This document shows, in pieces, positions 1-14,285 of a stretch of 64,000 bases of DNA. The stretch's first letter is position 1. Every line of letters begins with the position of its first letter. Origin of the DNA: Anastatus disparis (lineage: Eukaryota > Arthropoda > Insecta > Hymenoptera > Eupelmidae); the NCBI GenBank assembly GCA_017163975.1, contig JAFFSR010000136.1:11343501-11407500 (forward strand). The letters run 5' to 3'. The notes beneath the pieces are model-generated. The model searched no databases. It saw nothing but the letters and a program-made list of their open reading frames with translations, and had not been told where the DNA came from. The translations under genes were made by a program, and so were the position numbers.

Positions 1-3000
1 ACTTTTCTCTCACTTTTCAAACTTATTCTTTTCTCTCTTTTTATCTTTTTATCTGTCCCTATCTTTCTGTTTCACTTTCTCTTTTTTTTCCTTTTTCTTT
101 TCCTGTCGGTCCCTAGACACTTGAACCGCACGTTTTGCAGTTATCATGCGCGTGAGGTTCTCTTCGTTGTGAGGTGTCGTGCCAGAGAGAGAAACGAGGG
201 TGAAGAGAAAGTTTAAATTGCGCGCCCGTTCCTACCGCGATTAATGAGAGATTCAACGCGATTTCTCTTGAGTATCGCTCTTTTCTCTTTCTCCTTCTCT
301 TTTCCTTTCCTTTTTATTTTTTATTTTATTATTACTTTTATTGCAGAAAAAGTCCTAAGAGATAGAATCACACAAACGATAAGAAATGAACGTAAAGAAC
401 AAGCCACTAAACAACGATTGATTTGTGAAAAAAATTTTCGTTTCTGTACCTCTATGCTTGTCTCTTTGGCCAATCCATAGCTATAGTAAAAAAAAGAAAC
501 GGAATAGAATTGTAGTTGTGAATATTTAAACGTTTAGAGTCGAATACATTTCTGCTGAATTTTCATTTCTTTTCTCACGTTTACATGACACGAAATACTG
601 TGTTGCTCTGGCAGAGAGCGAGAAAGACGGAACTACGGACTAAATTTCTGTTTGTTGTCAGCTTTCCTTGTTATTCAAATTTGAGAAGAGAGTTTAACGA
701 AGAGAGATGGAGTATAAAAGGACTGACTTTTGTGTCTATTTATGTGATTTTCAGTGGTTTCAATAGATGAAGAGGGAGAGAAGAAGAAAAAAAAATGCAA
801 AGAGAATCAAGGATTTCTCTCTTTTTCATCCCTTTTTTTTACCACTCAACGTTTTCTGTTTGCAAAAAAATAAAAGAAGTGGAGGAGACTTTTATTCATG
901 TGCGGTGAAATTCTATGCGTGTGTATATATATGTACACGTGAATATGTATACAAAGTAGTAGGAAGATGCGTTGGGGATTGAATGAGCCTGAGATTCTCT
1001 CTCTCTCTTTCTCTCGAGATTAAGATTCGCGTTTGTTGATGAGCTCTTTATACACGCGCATGTTATATACGCGCTTGTTAAGGTGCTATGTTGCTTGCCT
1101 CTTGATTGTGCAAATATTTAAAGATGCTCATGTTTCTCACTTATTTAATACGTATTTATTCATTTTCTATCCTTGTAGACATTATTACGTCACGTTTATT
1201 TTACAAATTTATTAGTTTCTTTGGATAATTGAAATGTATTTTATTAAAGCTTTTTTTAAATTATTTTGTTTTAATTTATAAAAAGCTGAAAAGGGGAAAC
1301 TTTGATGAAATGAATTTTGACAGTATATTTTTAGTAAGCTTTTATTTTATATATTTATGAATAAATAAAATATCAATTAATTATTAAATGTCTAAAATAT
1401 CCTGATTTTCAAAAAAAAAAACATTTTAAAATGTATATTTAATCGAAATAAATTTTAACCATAATGAATAAATGTAAATAATAATTACGCCGATCGCATT
1501 TTATATTTGCGTAAATGATTTTTAATCATCCAATCGATATCTCGACAAAATTCTGTAAATTAAAATGTGATGTTTAAATGAATAATTAATAAATATTTCG
1601 GTCCGAATGTATCAATAATGTTAAAGTAAAATTGAACTTTATTTATCTTTGACAATAATAAATAACACAATCCGAAAAAAAAATATTCAAAAAGCAACAG
1701 TCGAACTATATTTCCATTGAAAATAAATAATAAAAAAAAGATCAACAAATTGACTCGAGACTAGATCACGATATCCCATTTCATTTCATTTCATATACAC
1801 TTCTGATCAATAGATGGTATTTATTCAAAGGCCTGGAAAAAAATTTTCCACTTGAGCGCGACTAGCTCTCTAATTCCTTTATACAACGCTGGAGAAGTGA
1901 AGGAGGGAAGAGAGAGAGAACTCGCGATCTCTTGAAATAAAAATAGAGAAATATAAAGTTCATATATGACTGTGTTTTTCCCTTTTTTTTTACTTTTTAT
2001 TCTTTTCTTTTTTTTCTCTCTCTTGTGTGCTATCTATGGATAGGCGATAAAAATCGCTGCGAACTGAACGGACAGTGGTGCAAGTAGCCTTTTTGCTATA
2101 GGAACGACGAGTTTCAAAACTGCGGAAAACAAAAACGAAAAAGAAAAAAAAAGAAGAAGAGAAAATCGGCCAAACTATTCTTTTCTTACTCTCTTTTACC
2201 TTGGACTATATGTGTGTATATACATACATTCTTTTCTGTTTTGTTCGATTTTTCGACCACTCGATTCCCTTGTGAGCTCATACACACATATATACATATA
2301 CGTATATACAAGTCGTTTCCTAAGTGGAAAGCTGCGTTTGTCCCTCTTTTTTTTCTCTTCGCCTTTTTTTCATGCACACAAGGGAAGGAAAAGTATTATA
2401 AGGGAAAAGGTAGGAAAACGTCACTTTACTAGGAGTTTCGCTATACTACTACCGGAGTTTTACAAAAATGACAGGGTATATCTTTTAGTCAAGCTATACT
2501 TAAAGCTTTTCGCGCTCTCCTGCCTTCTTATTTCTTTTTTTTTGTACTACGGTGATAATATATGAGCTCACGCAAATGTTAAGTCTAGCGACGTTTGCGT
2601 GTACCGTTGTACTTTGAATAAAGTTGTCGAGTTCAAATTGTTTTTCAAGTACTTGTATACAGAACTTATTGAACGACAAAATAAATCGAGGAATATTAAG
2701 TATTATCAAAAGTTTTGCATTACTTTTTTAATGGTCGTTAAAATAATACGATCAAATAATCAATTTATAAGTTGAATTTTTTATTTGATTTCATTTAATT
2801 TTTAAACTTGACAGTAAATTCTTTTTTCAAAATAAACAATGGAGGAAAAATAACAATCGAAATATTTCTAATAATAACCAAACAAAAGCATTTATCAAAG
2901 AATTGACACAAGTGATAAAAACATCAATGTGCGTAGCCCCTATTATATTTTTTTTTAGATTACCGCGGGATTCAACGGGATTTGGTTTTACTTTTGAATT

Positions 3001-6000
3001 GAATTTTACCCTTACTTAAAGAATAAGAATCGGATTTTGTTTGAATTTTCCCTTGCAGAAAATTCTATCGATTTTTCGCCGTTAGTACAAACATTGAAAA
3101 TCAGGGATTCCAATGTGAGGCCAAAAATAAAAAAATAAAAAATTTCAACGCATTGCCGACCTATTTTCCATTTTTTACAAAGACAGGTCATGCTTTTTTC
3201 CCCACTTTGAATATTTTCTGTAAACAAGGTGACATGATATAAAAGTAGAAAATTTATTTCTCAAAATAAAACATCTGTACTTCGAAAAGTGAACCAAAGC
3301 AAAAATACAAAACTTGTATACAAATACTATCTTGCAAAAACCATTTCTTCACCTTTCACATTCTAAATATAAAGTGTGTCTATTCTTAAATGTTTAGCCC
3401 TTTTTTCGCACCTTACATGATTAACTACCTATGGGCATTAAATTTCAAGATACTTGAACTTCCTGTCATAATTCTTTTTATGGATAGATCGATATTGTGA
3501 TTTTTTTGAATGTATGTATGCAAGTAAGTCTCTCGAGGTTGTCTAAAGCAAGGCGATCTTTCACGAAAGAAAAAATGAAAAAAAATTTTTTTCACATTAT
3601 GAATCATAAATTATCTGTTCATGGACTTTTATATACGTACTCATTTATTTATGTACCTCCATCTTTTGAATCATGCTAAATCCATTATATAACATTATCT
3701 ATAAAAAAATACAATAAAATAAAAAGACTTTATTCCATCAAACTGAATTTAAACATACAAATTGCTTTATTCATCAGTCGTTTAGTTTAAATATACAATC
3801 ATTTGTTTTATTTCACAATTTCAACAAATCAAACAAATTGACAAATGCCCACACGCGATTCGATCGCGCGATCGTAAATATCACAAAAGTAATCTTAAAA
3901 AAAAAAATAAATAAATAAATGAAAAAAAAAAGAAATTCAATGAGCTTTCGAAGTTTGAAATAAATGAGAGGAACTCACTGGTTGAGGGTAACATACGATT
4001 CTCTTGCATTGTATATATAGTATATTGTGTGTGCGTTTCGAAAGTATATATCAGCATCTCTCTTTCTATCTTTTTTCTCTTTCTCTCTTTCTCATTCTCT
4101 TTCGCTAACCCCGTAAACACAAGCATTCGTTGAATGACGGGCTGTTTGCCATTTATCCTCTCTCGATCTCGCGGGTCAACAGTTCGTTCCACAGAGAGGA
4201 GTATGTACAGTATATACGTATATATTCGAGAGAGTGAGATACTTCTAACGGTCAATTCTCTCTCGTTTTCAGGATTTTCCGAACGACTGTATATTTTTCT
4301 GTTAAAAAATAAAAAGAGAGAGAAAGAAAGAGCTTACTCGGTTTGGTGTCATTCAGTATCCGGCCTTGTCACGATTGATACGAATTTAAATCGTTACCAT
4401 ATATATGCGAGTGCGCCCACGCTCTCTCTCTCTCTCGCTTGCTCGCAAAAAACGGGCTTCTACTTTGAATAAAGTTATTTTTTTGCCAACCTTGCTCGTG
4501 TCATTGAAACTACAACACATACGACTTTTTTTTAATGTTTTAGGACGTTTTGGATGACGAATTTCATGCTCGAATTTAATGAGTTTTGATTGCTGAAAAA
4601 TGATGCGCGCAAGCTACGCGAAAATTTAAGCATTATTTCAATGAAAATATTTTACCGCTCGTGAAAAAAAGAGGAGAGATGTGTGTACGAACACGTACGC
4701 GTTCCTTTTTTTTGCTTCGTTGTTATGAAAATGGAACAGTCGCTTACGGGTTCGCGCTCGCGCACTCACTGATAAATGTAATAAATGAATGTTTGGTAAA
4801 ATAGATTAAAAAAGTTGGCGGACTGCGTAAAACTTCATTATTTTTCATAAAATAAACAGAAAGATATGAGCAAACTTTTTTTATAAAAAAATAAAAAAAG
4901 CTGACGTTAAAGTATCCATCAAATTCTTTTCACGTTGCACGCGCGTTGCCATTTCGATTTATTAAGTGTTGGATATACCTTGAACGCATTTTTTTCCAAT
5001 ATGTATGTATTTTTATATGAAATTGTTATCTGAATGGGTAACGCGGTGAAAACAGATCATACAAAATATTCAAATATTTATAAAAATATCAAACATTTAT
5101 ACATTATTTATATTTTTTATTTTTCTAAAAGTGGAATCCAAAATAAAAATTTATTTTTCGTGAATCACTATTGAAATTCAAATCCTTTAAATTTTCACTT
5201 TTCTTTTTGTATTCCATGTGTCATATCTGGTAAAATTGCATTTACAATGTACAAATTTATGTCATATTGATTAGTTGATCATAAATGACCTATTAAATAT
5301 ATATGACCTATTAAAAATTTAGGGTATATTATATTTATTTTTACCCATTATTATACTCGACCTATTAATTTTTTTTAGGTTTTTCATTTTTCATGTAATC
5401 ATATCCAGCTACTCGTATAACTTTCAAATTTGAAATTTCAGCAATGTTTTAAAAAAAAGAGTAGAAATTTATGCCATAAAATTTAATAATTTCTGCTTCT
5501 ATTGTATTTTCTTGACATATCAAATGACTTACTATTTATAAATGTTCATAATAAAATTATGAAAAAACTTTGTCGCTAATTTAATTGCGAAACAAGATCC
5601 AAAATTCATTCATTTAATTTTCATTTTTACATATACTTTTCGAAATAAATAATAAGAATTTTTAATGAATAAAAACTTTCTATTTTAACGCAGTAGAATT
5701 TTCATTTTTTTTACTTTCTACCTGACTCTGCAATTAAGTTAAAAATATATATTTTCTCTTGCTTTTACCAAGCTCAAAAACAATGCCTCTCGAAATTTCT
5801 TGTTTTAGAGGTAGAAAGAGACAGAGAAGAAAGTTGAAAAAAAGGAGAAAGAAGAAAAAAACAGCTCAGTTATTACGTCCAGCTGGCAATTATTTGACGA
5901 ACCGTGAACTAACATTTCTCTACTTACGACCTATCCATTTCGTTATTACTCATTTCCTTTCTCACCTTTCTCGTAGAGCTTTTCTACGCACAAAATTTCA

Positions 6001-6492
6001 TTTCTCGTATTCCTGTTTTCTTTTTTGTCAAAGAAATAAAAAAACGCAGCTATTCTTAAATTCAAAAGATTCTCTTTTATTTTAAAAAAATGCTTGGTAT
6101 GTCTTTTGTATGCATATTTCATTCTTATTTTTTATTCTCTTACTACTACGCTTTTACATCGACATTGAAAAACTTTTCAATTATCATTGCTCAGAGAGTG
6201 TTTTTCTGTAAAATAGATAGACCAACTCTGGAGAGTCGAGTTGTCTTTTGCTGTTATTGCTTGCAAGCCCGTCGTATACGTACGCCTTTAAGAGCGTTAA
6301 GGTTCATTTATTTAATTTTGTCTTAGTATATTTATATAGAAAGAGAAGAAAAAGGAATGGAAAGACAAGTGGAAAAGGCAGTAAATTATGCCTCTGATAT
6401 TGGATTTTCTGCTTTTGTTTAGTCTGCAGTTGAAATGAAGTCTTAATTGGATTAGGCAGATATATATGTATATATACATATATTAGTTATAT
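1..6492. other. intergenic, no gene recognised
   Basis: AT-rich DNA with alternating pyrimidine-rich and purine-rich tracts (for example 1-110, 1980-2030, 4050-4110) and short TA/CA/GA runs such as 4421-4438. Open frames of up to 124 residues are composed of Ser/Phe/Leu/Lys runs encoded by these tracts and show no domain. Small CG-containing patches occur at 3845-3875 and 4680-4770. I see no RNA gene. Confidence 0.6.
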
Positions 6493-6656
6493 ATGTCCTT
6501 TGGCCGTATTCAGGTGGAATATGAATCGAGGACAATGCTTGTCGCTTGAGCTGAAATTGCCGAGGGCGCGCGAAGCGCGCCCGAGGTAGATTTCTGCTCA
6601 AGCGGCAAACATTGTTCGAGATTCAGATTCCACCTGAATAAACGGCCAAAGGACAT
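6493..6656. mobile_element. foldback element A (long hairpin)
   Basis: A nearly complete inverted repeat of 164 bp. The left arm starts ATGTCCTTTGGCCGTATTCA and is mirrored by a right arm ending GGCCAAAGGACAT. The centre is GGGCGCGC-GAA-GCGCGCCC. Each arm is about 80 bp with few mismatches. It codes for nothing and looks like a short foldback/MITE. Its neighbour at 6664 shares the ATGTCC...GGCCGTA end motif. Confidence 0.75.
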
Positions 6657-6663
6657 AGATGAT

Positions 6664-7034
6664 TTTATGTCCGAAGTAGGCCGTATGAGGAACTATAACT
6701 TATTAGTTGAAAATTAAATTTTAATTCTATTGATTTTTTCTTTTGTTTCTTAGATTGACATTTTGTAATGAGTATAGCTGCTGTCGAAGCGCGAGTCATT
6801 TTTTTTCACTAACCTACGTTCAATATGATTGCTCTTTGACATATTGAACAAAACATAGTAGGATCGGCGATGTCATATTGATTTCTCCTGAGACATATTG
6901 AGTCTCAATATGTCTCAGGAGGACATATAAAGCTTGTAAAGAGTCGAGGAGCGTGTCTGAGACATATGCGATGCCAATACAAATTTAGCATGCTCTTTAC
7001 ATACTGACACGAATACGGCCTACGAGGACATAAA
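6664..7034. mobile_element. foldback element B with nested palindrome
   Basis: The ends are inverted: TTTATGTCC...AGGCCGTAT at 6664-6687 and ATACGGCCTACGAGGACATAAA at the right, quoted here as a mirrored pair. Inside, 6885-6921 is a perfect palindrome with 18-bp arms (CTCCTGAGACATATTGAG and its complement) around one base. The motif GACATATTGA, or a close variant, recurs several times between 6838 and 6912. It is probably a MITE related to element A. The family is not recognised. Confidence 0.6.
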
Positions 7035-7153
7035 TATATATATTAATACAAGTTTTGCAATTTGAATTTTGAATGGTATACCTTGAGAAAATTAGCTTAT
7101 TTTATATTATTTTTCAAAATTTACATAATTATTATATTTACAAAATTTCAATT

Positions 7154-7197
7154 ATCATTGAAAGTTAGATAATCATAATTATCTAATTTTCAATGAT
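7154..7197. repeat. 44-bp hairpin
   Basis: ATCATTGAAAGTTAGATAAT and its near-complement ATTATCTAATTTTCAATGAT are separated by four bases. It lies just right of the foldback pair and has no known role. Confidence 0.5.
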
Positions 7198-10100
7198 GCC
7201 ATATTCAATTCTCATTATCATCAGTTGAGTTGATAAATAAATTAACGGGCTAATAAAAAATATTTGATTTTATACCAAGCTTTTAACCTAAAATTTTCTA
7301 ATAAATGTCGAGCTTTTTAATTAATAGTCGATAATTAAAACAGAAAGCTTAGTCAACGCACTACTGCATATACACGCAAAATCTGAAAATTTTACGTTAA
7401 TGACTTGCAATCGGCCAGTTCATAATAACAATTAATAAAATTTCATATTAAATTAATGCCTCTCTCCCTCTCTCTCACTTCTCTCGCTCGTTAAACCAAA
7501 TTAAATTATGTATAATTTTGTGAAATGATGCACTTGTATTTACAGGCGCTATACACCTTTAGCTCTCTCTCCCTCCCCTGAAACCTACCTCCAACTATAC
7601 TGGGGACAAAATTCAATTCTCCGTAGAGAGATATACATGGTCGCATCATGCTGTTATACAACGTCGGTTATTGCAATGCTCGATGCAAACAGGTTGCACA
7701 CTAATTTTACACTGTTCAGCTTATATTTCTTTTTTTTTTCTTTTTTATTCGAAGACTCAGATTTTGAAGTGAATAATGATATTAGAAATAGATTATGAAA
7801 TTTTAATAATAATCGACCATTGTTATCAAAATTAATTAATCGTTATTTAATGGTTCACGAGTTGTAAGAAAATCATTTTATAGATTGGTTGTTCTAATAA
7901 ATTAATGTAATAAGTATAAATATAAATGCTATTAAAATATTCATGTTATTCCATAATCTATTTTTCTTTTTAATTTATTATTTTTCATTATATTAATTAA
8001 TTTTTTGAAAAATAAATACTATTTTAAGAATAAAAATTTGTTATTCATTATCAAATATGTGATTTAGCATCTGTCTAGACGATTATTCAGACTTTAAAGT
8101 ATGCAATTTGATGCTAAATTTAATCTTGTAAAACTAATTTTAATAAATTTTCATGAAAAATGGAAAATGATAAAACTTACTTTTAATTGCTTTTACTGGA
8201 AATACGTAAAAGTAAAACGTTTCAATTCAGAATTTAAAAAAAGTTTTTTTTTTTAAATTATATTACACATGCAACTTTGCTAGGATTGAAGAAAAAATAC
8301 AAGGACGGAAGAAAGAATATGCAGCAACAAAAGAAATTGTGCAAGTTATGAAATATTAAAAAAAAATAAAAAAATACATAAGATTGTTATGAAATAAAAC
8401 ATTAGCTCATTTGAAAAAAGTTCATCTTTTGTTTGACAACTCAGGAGGCCAAATTTAGCCGTGTATAAATTCCCATATTTTTTTTGTAAATAATACTAAT
8501 AATATAATAATAAAATCATAAAAATACATTAAATTTATAGTTTAAAAAGAATTCTCCAACAATGACTTTTAATATCACTTTTTTGGCAGTCTGTTTGACG
8601 GAGTGAATGAACCAGCAGTCAAAGTGTAAAGAGCGCCAAACATGTTTTACGTTGACGTGTCACATAAAAAAAAGCCACCACCACACTCACACGCACACAC
8701 AAAGTCAAACAGAACATTGCACATGGCGATACAATACAGATGAAAAGGAGAGAAATAGAAAATCAACGTGACGAATCGAGATTGTGCATTAATGATGTCA
8801 TGAAAAGGTTCGACAGTAAACACAGCATTAATTATGTAACTGAGGAATCGATCGTTCAAAAGAGACATAGTCAACTATAAAGAGAAAGAGAGAAACTGAA
8901 AGAGAAAGAGAGAATCACGCTGCTGGGCTGCAGATGGCATTTGGCCAGGCCAGATAGGAAGTATTTCGAGCGTGCTAAAGCAGCAGCGCGACAGGGATGA
9001 CGATATGCCATGTTACTAGTGGTAGTAGTAATAGTAATAGTTGTAGTAGTCGTATTAGTAATAGAACGAATAGCAGGAAACTCCGAGAGAGAGAGGGAGA
9101 GAGATAGACGAAGATTGCGTTGTTGACGAGACATTTCTCGTATTGCAAACTTGCTGCGAGATTAAAAGCAGAAAGGGAGAGAAGAAGATGAAGATGAAGA
9201 AAAGGAGAAGAATGTCGTGGTTAGACGAAAGGATTCACCTACTTCAGTCTCTCTGCCTTGATACTGTCGACTTTCTTAACAGGGGCTTTTCTGTTCGATT
9301 AGGATGAAGGAAACGAAAGAAGACAAAATCGTTTTCTTCATCTTCTTTTTTTTCCTATTTATTTATTTTTTTCTTTTGTATTATATACCCACTTTTTCCT
9401 GTCTACGTATACATTTTTATTTTCTTTTGTTTACTTGTCATGCGGAGTAGCATCTTAATTTTCAACTAGACTGCATCTTATAATAATTAATCAGAGTGTT
9501 AATTAAAAAGGTCTTTTTAGCGTTTTGATTACTTTTATATTAAGTCTGACACTCACAGTTTTGTAAATAATAAAGAAAGCTAGAGTGTAGAAGTAAAAAA
9601 AAGGAAAAAGAAAAGAAAAATGTGGGAAGGAAATGAAAGAAATGTGGACCTCCAGATAACGAAGAACGCATAATAAACCCTTACAAAGATCTCAGGCTAA
9701 AAATCTACAGATAAAATGGAGAATGAAATGCAGATCTTAATTAATGCAAAGGCAAAAGGGGGAACAACTAGAAAATAAAATAAAGATAGAAAGGAAAAAT
9801 ATGAAATATCACTGATATGCATCATTAATTAAATTTTAAAAAGCCAGTGGGGAAGTAGTCAGAAAATATAAACAAAATTCTATAGAGAATATAAAAGCAA
9901 ATATTGGAGCTTCAACTTACTGGAGATAGTTGTTGCTCTTTTTTATTCATACATTTCAATTTTTTTCTTTTTTTTATATATATATATTTTATAGTTTCGA
10001 ATATTGTATGGATTCAATAACTTTTATAGTTTAAAATTTCACTTTTTTTTAAAAAAATGAATATTTTCTTTTTATGACAGTTGCAAATTGTAATTTTAAA

Positions 10101-13100
10101 ACAAAAAGTTTTAGAACAGATGGTGTATTTCAATCTTTTACTTGATATCCATTTTAAAAATTTTGATTAAACGTCAATGTTTCTCTTATTTAATCAAAAA
10201 TATGACTCATGATTTTAAAAATGAATATAAAATATTTTTTTTAATTTTTAAATGATTAATGTTTTTATTTGAATTCGTGTACTAAAAATACATTTGTTTT
10301 ATTTTCTGATTTTTCAGTTGTATTACAATTATAAATTTAATAGATATGATTTTTACTGTGTATTCCATTATGTTACATAGTATGTTAACTATAAAAATAT
10401 TACATTAAATCTCAATCAATTCGTAAAATTATTACGTTTTCATTAATAAAATAAAATTATTAATAAAATAAAACTATTATTTTTTGTTTCAGATTTCAAT
10501 TAAATAAATTAAAGATATATTTAAAAATAGTGATTTTTCGCATAAAGAAAAAATTAATTACGAAAATACAGTAAAATTAATAATGAAAAATTTTAATCAT
10601 TGAAATGAAGTAAAGAATTTGTAATCAAGACACGAGCCACTAGAAGGTATTAAGACAACACAAGTAGAAGAAAGAAGGTAAGTGAACGACATACCAAAGT
10701 CTTTGTACTACTTAACCAGTATTAACCATGCTTTTAAACTCGTATTCCATTTGTGCACTTCTACATATACAAAATATACGTTGTGCATATAACGCAACAC
10801 AGTACAGCAAGTATCCTCTTGAGGCTACGAGAAATTCCCATACAAACCCAGCCCACTCTCCCAGTACCGTCTATTTCCGCACCCTCTTTTTCTTTTCACT
10901 GAATTCTAATAGACTTAAGTTTATATAGATACATATATACACAGAACCCTTTTTACTCGCTATATATCTATTCAATAGGAAAGAAATATCACCGAATGAA
11001 TTTTTATATAGACAGCGTGCCATGCAATTCTGAAGCTGTGTGTTATGTATCCTTTTCCTTATGTATATATACCACTCGAAACAAATATTAAAAAAAAAAA
11101 AAAAAATAAAGTAGAAAAAGAGCTTGTAACGCCTCTAGTCGCCTTCTTCGAACACCTCTGCATAATGCAACAGACGGAAGCTTTTGACGTGCGGGGGAGA
11201 CAGGTTGCCTCGAAGATATTCGAGAGAAAGATAAAGAGAGAAGGGAAAGCTCCATTACGCGGACCACTGCGCGCCACGTTGCGGTATTTCCTACTTTTTC
11301 GACTATATCTCCTTATTCTTTTTTTTCTTCTCCTTCCTTTCTCTCTCTTTTTCTCTCACATAGTTTCTCTTTAGTTAGTTCGCGCACTAAAAGATACTCG
11401 AAAAGAAAAAAGAGAGAATAAAAGGGAAAGGTGGGAGAGAGAGAGAAAGAAGTCAAGTATAGTAAAGGAGAGAACACAAGTAGTTTGAATATTCTTTTGC
11501 TTCTGTGGTTGAAGGGGTTATAATTTATAGCTGTTTTTCCCATTTGCTCCGTTTATGTGGCGCCTACGTTAATTTTATAGATCGAGCGTGTGCTCTCTCT
11601 CCTCTATACGGCTATACACACGACCGCACCGAAATGCTATACTTACTACTGTATACATGTATATTCATAATACGTGTGTTGAGCAAGATCATTTTACGCG
11701 TTTGCGCTCGTTCTCTCGCTCTTTCTCTACCGCACCGTATCTCTATAATACCATATACCTTGCTCTCACGTATTTCTCGCACGCTTAATCATTGTTTGAA
11801 CAATTCTCCCATTTTCAGTGGAGCTCTCTCTTGCGTTTATATTATATTCGTCCTACTCTATATACCCTCTTGTATAAATATGTTTATGAGTGTATTGTAC
11901 GGGGGATAACATGTGTGCGTGTAGGTGTGTATATCTGTGTGTACTTGTAGTGCGAACGACAGATGCAATTAAACGAGGGAACGAGAAACGGAATAATAAG
12001 GAAAAGCAAAGCTAACCGTCGACTGGGTTTGCTTAAAAAAAAAAAATAAATAAATAAAACATTAGTGTCTAGAGTGTAAACGTTCGTATATACACTTTAG
12101 TGCAAAAACTTTGCAATATATGTGTATAAAGGTAAATATGTAAAAAGAGTAGACCAAGAGTAACTACTGCATTTTTTTCGATTTCGGTTATAAAAAACAT
12201 ATAGTATTAATTGAATAAAAAATATTAAACGAAGACCGTATATAAACGTTAAAGTTCCTTTACGTGCGCACAGAAATATGAATAAGTTTTCAAGGAAAAT
12301 TTATTTAAGCAAGCAGAAAAAAAAAATTAAATTTAGATAAAATCTTATTTAAATGCATATCCTGATGCAGGCTATATTTTCTTATAATTCAAAGAAAATT
12401 TTTCCATCGCGTATGTAAAAAAACGTAGTAAGTTTTGATTTTAGAAGATTTACAGTTGAACTTAAAAGGGTGTATGGTCTTTATTATATGTAAAATGAAA
12501 CATTTCTGTTATTACAGTTGAGCTTTCTAGCACTAAGAACTGTTGAATTGGATGGTTTAGAATATTGTGCGAGAATATATATTACCCACTTCTCTCCCTC
12601 CCTCTCTCTCTTGCTCTTTCAACTAAATGAAGTTTAAGATTAACAGTTGAAGTAATGTTTGTACATTGCTTTATTTTGCCAAAATTCTCAATGTTAACCA
12701 AGCTTCATAGTTTCTGAAGTCACATATTATGATTAAATTTGTATAACGTTTATTTCGAAAATCTAATTTTCAAAACCTTTATCCTGCAATTTGCACTCGC
12801 TAACATTTATTCGTGGTACCTAGAATTTTTACACTCAATTTACTTGCGATTATTTGAATATTGTAATAAGTGTGTAAAAGATGTTGAATGTTTTAACGGT
12901 TTTAATTTATAACATTTTCAGTGTACTTGTGTTAAATAAGTGTAATTAAGCGCAATTAAATGTTGTTTAAATCTCGATATTTAACTTTATTCTTCTGATT
13001 AATAATGTTTATTTTTCATTATCATTATTACATAAGAGCACATGAAAAATATTATTAACAAAGTATTCTTTAATTTGCAATTAAAAATTAATTGCTGCAA

Positions 13101-14112
13101 CTACTGAATATAAATTTTAGAAATCGATTAATTTAAATATTTATATATTTACAAAGTTGTTTCATCCTTACTGGTTAAGTAGTGCATTTAATTTCTTATA
13201 TTTGCTTTATTTAATTTATTTACATTTCAAACATACCCACCCAACTGATGGAACGCCTGACTAGTCAAAAGTCTTATAAACATTTTGCAAGGTAAGTCAT
13301 GAAATTTCTTATTTTCTTACGGATCAACGCATTTTCGAATAAAATTTGTCCAAATTTCAAGATCAAATATGAAGAGTAAATTAAAAATGATCGAAAACAG
13401 AAATTGCATTCTATCAACACTGCACGTTTACACACAGACATTTAAAAAAAACTAAACAAAAATGTATATGTACAAAATGAAAAACTATAACGTACTTTCA
13501 GAATCTAGGTGAACGGTTTCTTGTTACTTTTTCATTTTTTTTTTGTAATATTATTTTTTGGTAAGACTATAAATGACATCAGAAATGTGTTTTATAAAAA
13601 CGTTTTCCTAACAACAACAAAAATTGAAATACAAAGTTTTTTCGGCAAGGAAAACATTTCCAACAATTAATAAAAATAATTCAAATTGAAGCACATGAAT
13701 AAAATACTCAGGTTTTTTATAAAAAATTTTTGATATACCATTTTTAGTATTTTTTGCGAAATTCAATCTACGAATTGTTTTATGAAAACAAAAAAGTATT
13801 TATAACAGTATAGCTTTCGAATCGAGCAATAACAAAAGTAATTGATTGATTTTTATAAAATTTCATTTTATTAAGTAACAACCTCTCAAACATTAATTTT
13901 GTATAATTCAAAATGTTCTGTAAATTTTAGTAATTCAATATAGCTTATTTTTTCAATGTAAAAACATTTTTAGCATGGACTATTGCCATGCCAGCGACAA
14001 ATTACATAACTGTTGAATTTAAACGAAAAAAATAAGGTGAAAGTAACTCAACATCAAATTAACCCAAATAACAGCTTCGACTCTCAAGTCTTCGCCAACA
14101 GTACATACACAT
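7198..14112. other. intergenic, no gene recognised
   Basis: AT-rich sequence with imperfect TAG/TAA triplet repeats at 9015-9066, GA tracts at 8880-8912 and 9080-9105, a poly-A-rich run at 11090-11108 and CT tracts near 12590-12615. Open frames at 8871-9134 (minus), 11045-11543 and 11505-11909 are low-complexity and have no domain. A consensus donor-like AAG|GTAAGT at 10677-10683 has no supporting open exon. Confidence 0.55.
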
Positions 14113-14277
14113 CAGGGTTGGTTTCTGAAAGGCTCTACGCTCACAGTTCATGACTGTAAGCTTGAAAATAGTAGGTTGTAGTAGTTAACAAATAAGTCGT
14201 CGCAGCGCTATAAACACTAAATCTCTACACTGACAGTCATGAACTGTGAGCGTAGAGCCTTTCAGAAACCAACCTTG
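14113..14277. mobile_element. hAT-like MITE, 165 bp, with 8-bp target duplication
   Basis: The terminal inverted repeats are 45 bp and differ at one base (CAGGGTTGGTTTCTGAAAGG versus CAAGGTTGGTTTCTGAAAGG at the ends). They occupy 14113-14157 and 14233-14277. Perfect 8-bp direct repeats ATACACAT flank it (14105-14112 and 14278-14285), the target-site duplication length of the hAT superfamily. The 75-bp centre has no coding capacity, so it would need a transposase supplied elsewhere. The near-identical arms suggest a fairly recent insertion. Confidence 0.85.
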
Positions 14278-14285
14278 ATACACAT

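Noticed and set aside
6493..6656. microRNA precursor
   Set aside because: The arms are too long and too nearly perfect, with a GC-rich tip and transposon-like ends. A foldback element explains it better.
11505..11909. 134-residue plus-strand open frame
   Set aside because: Ser/Leu/Ile-rich low-complexity translation of GC-richer island DNA, with no domain.
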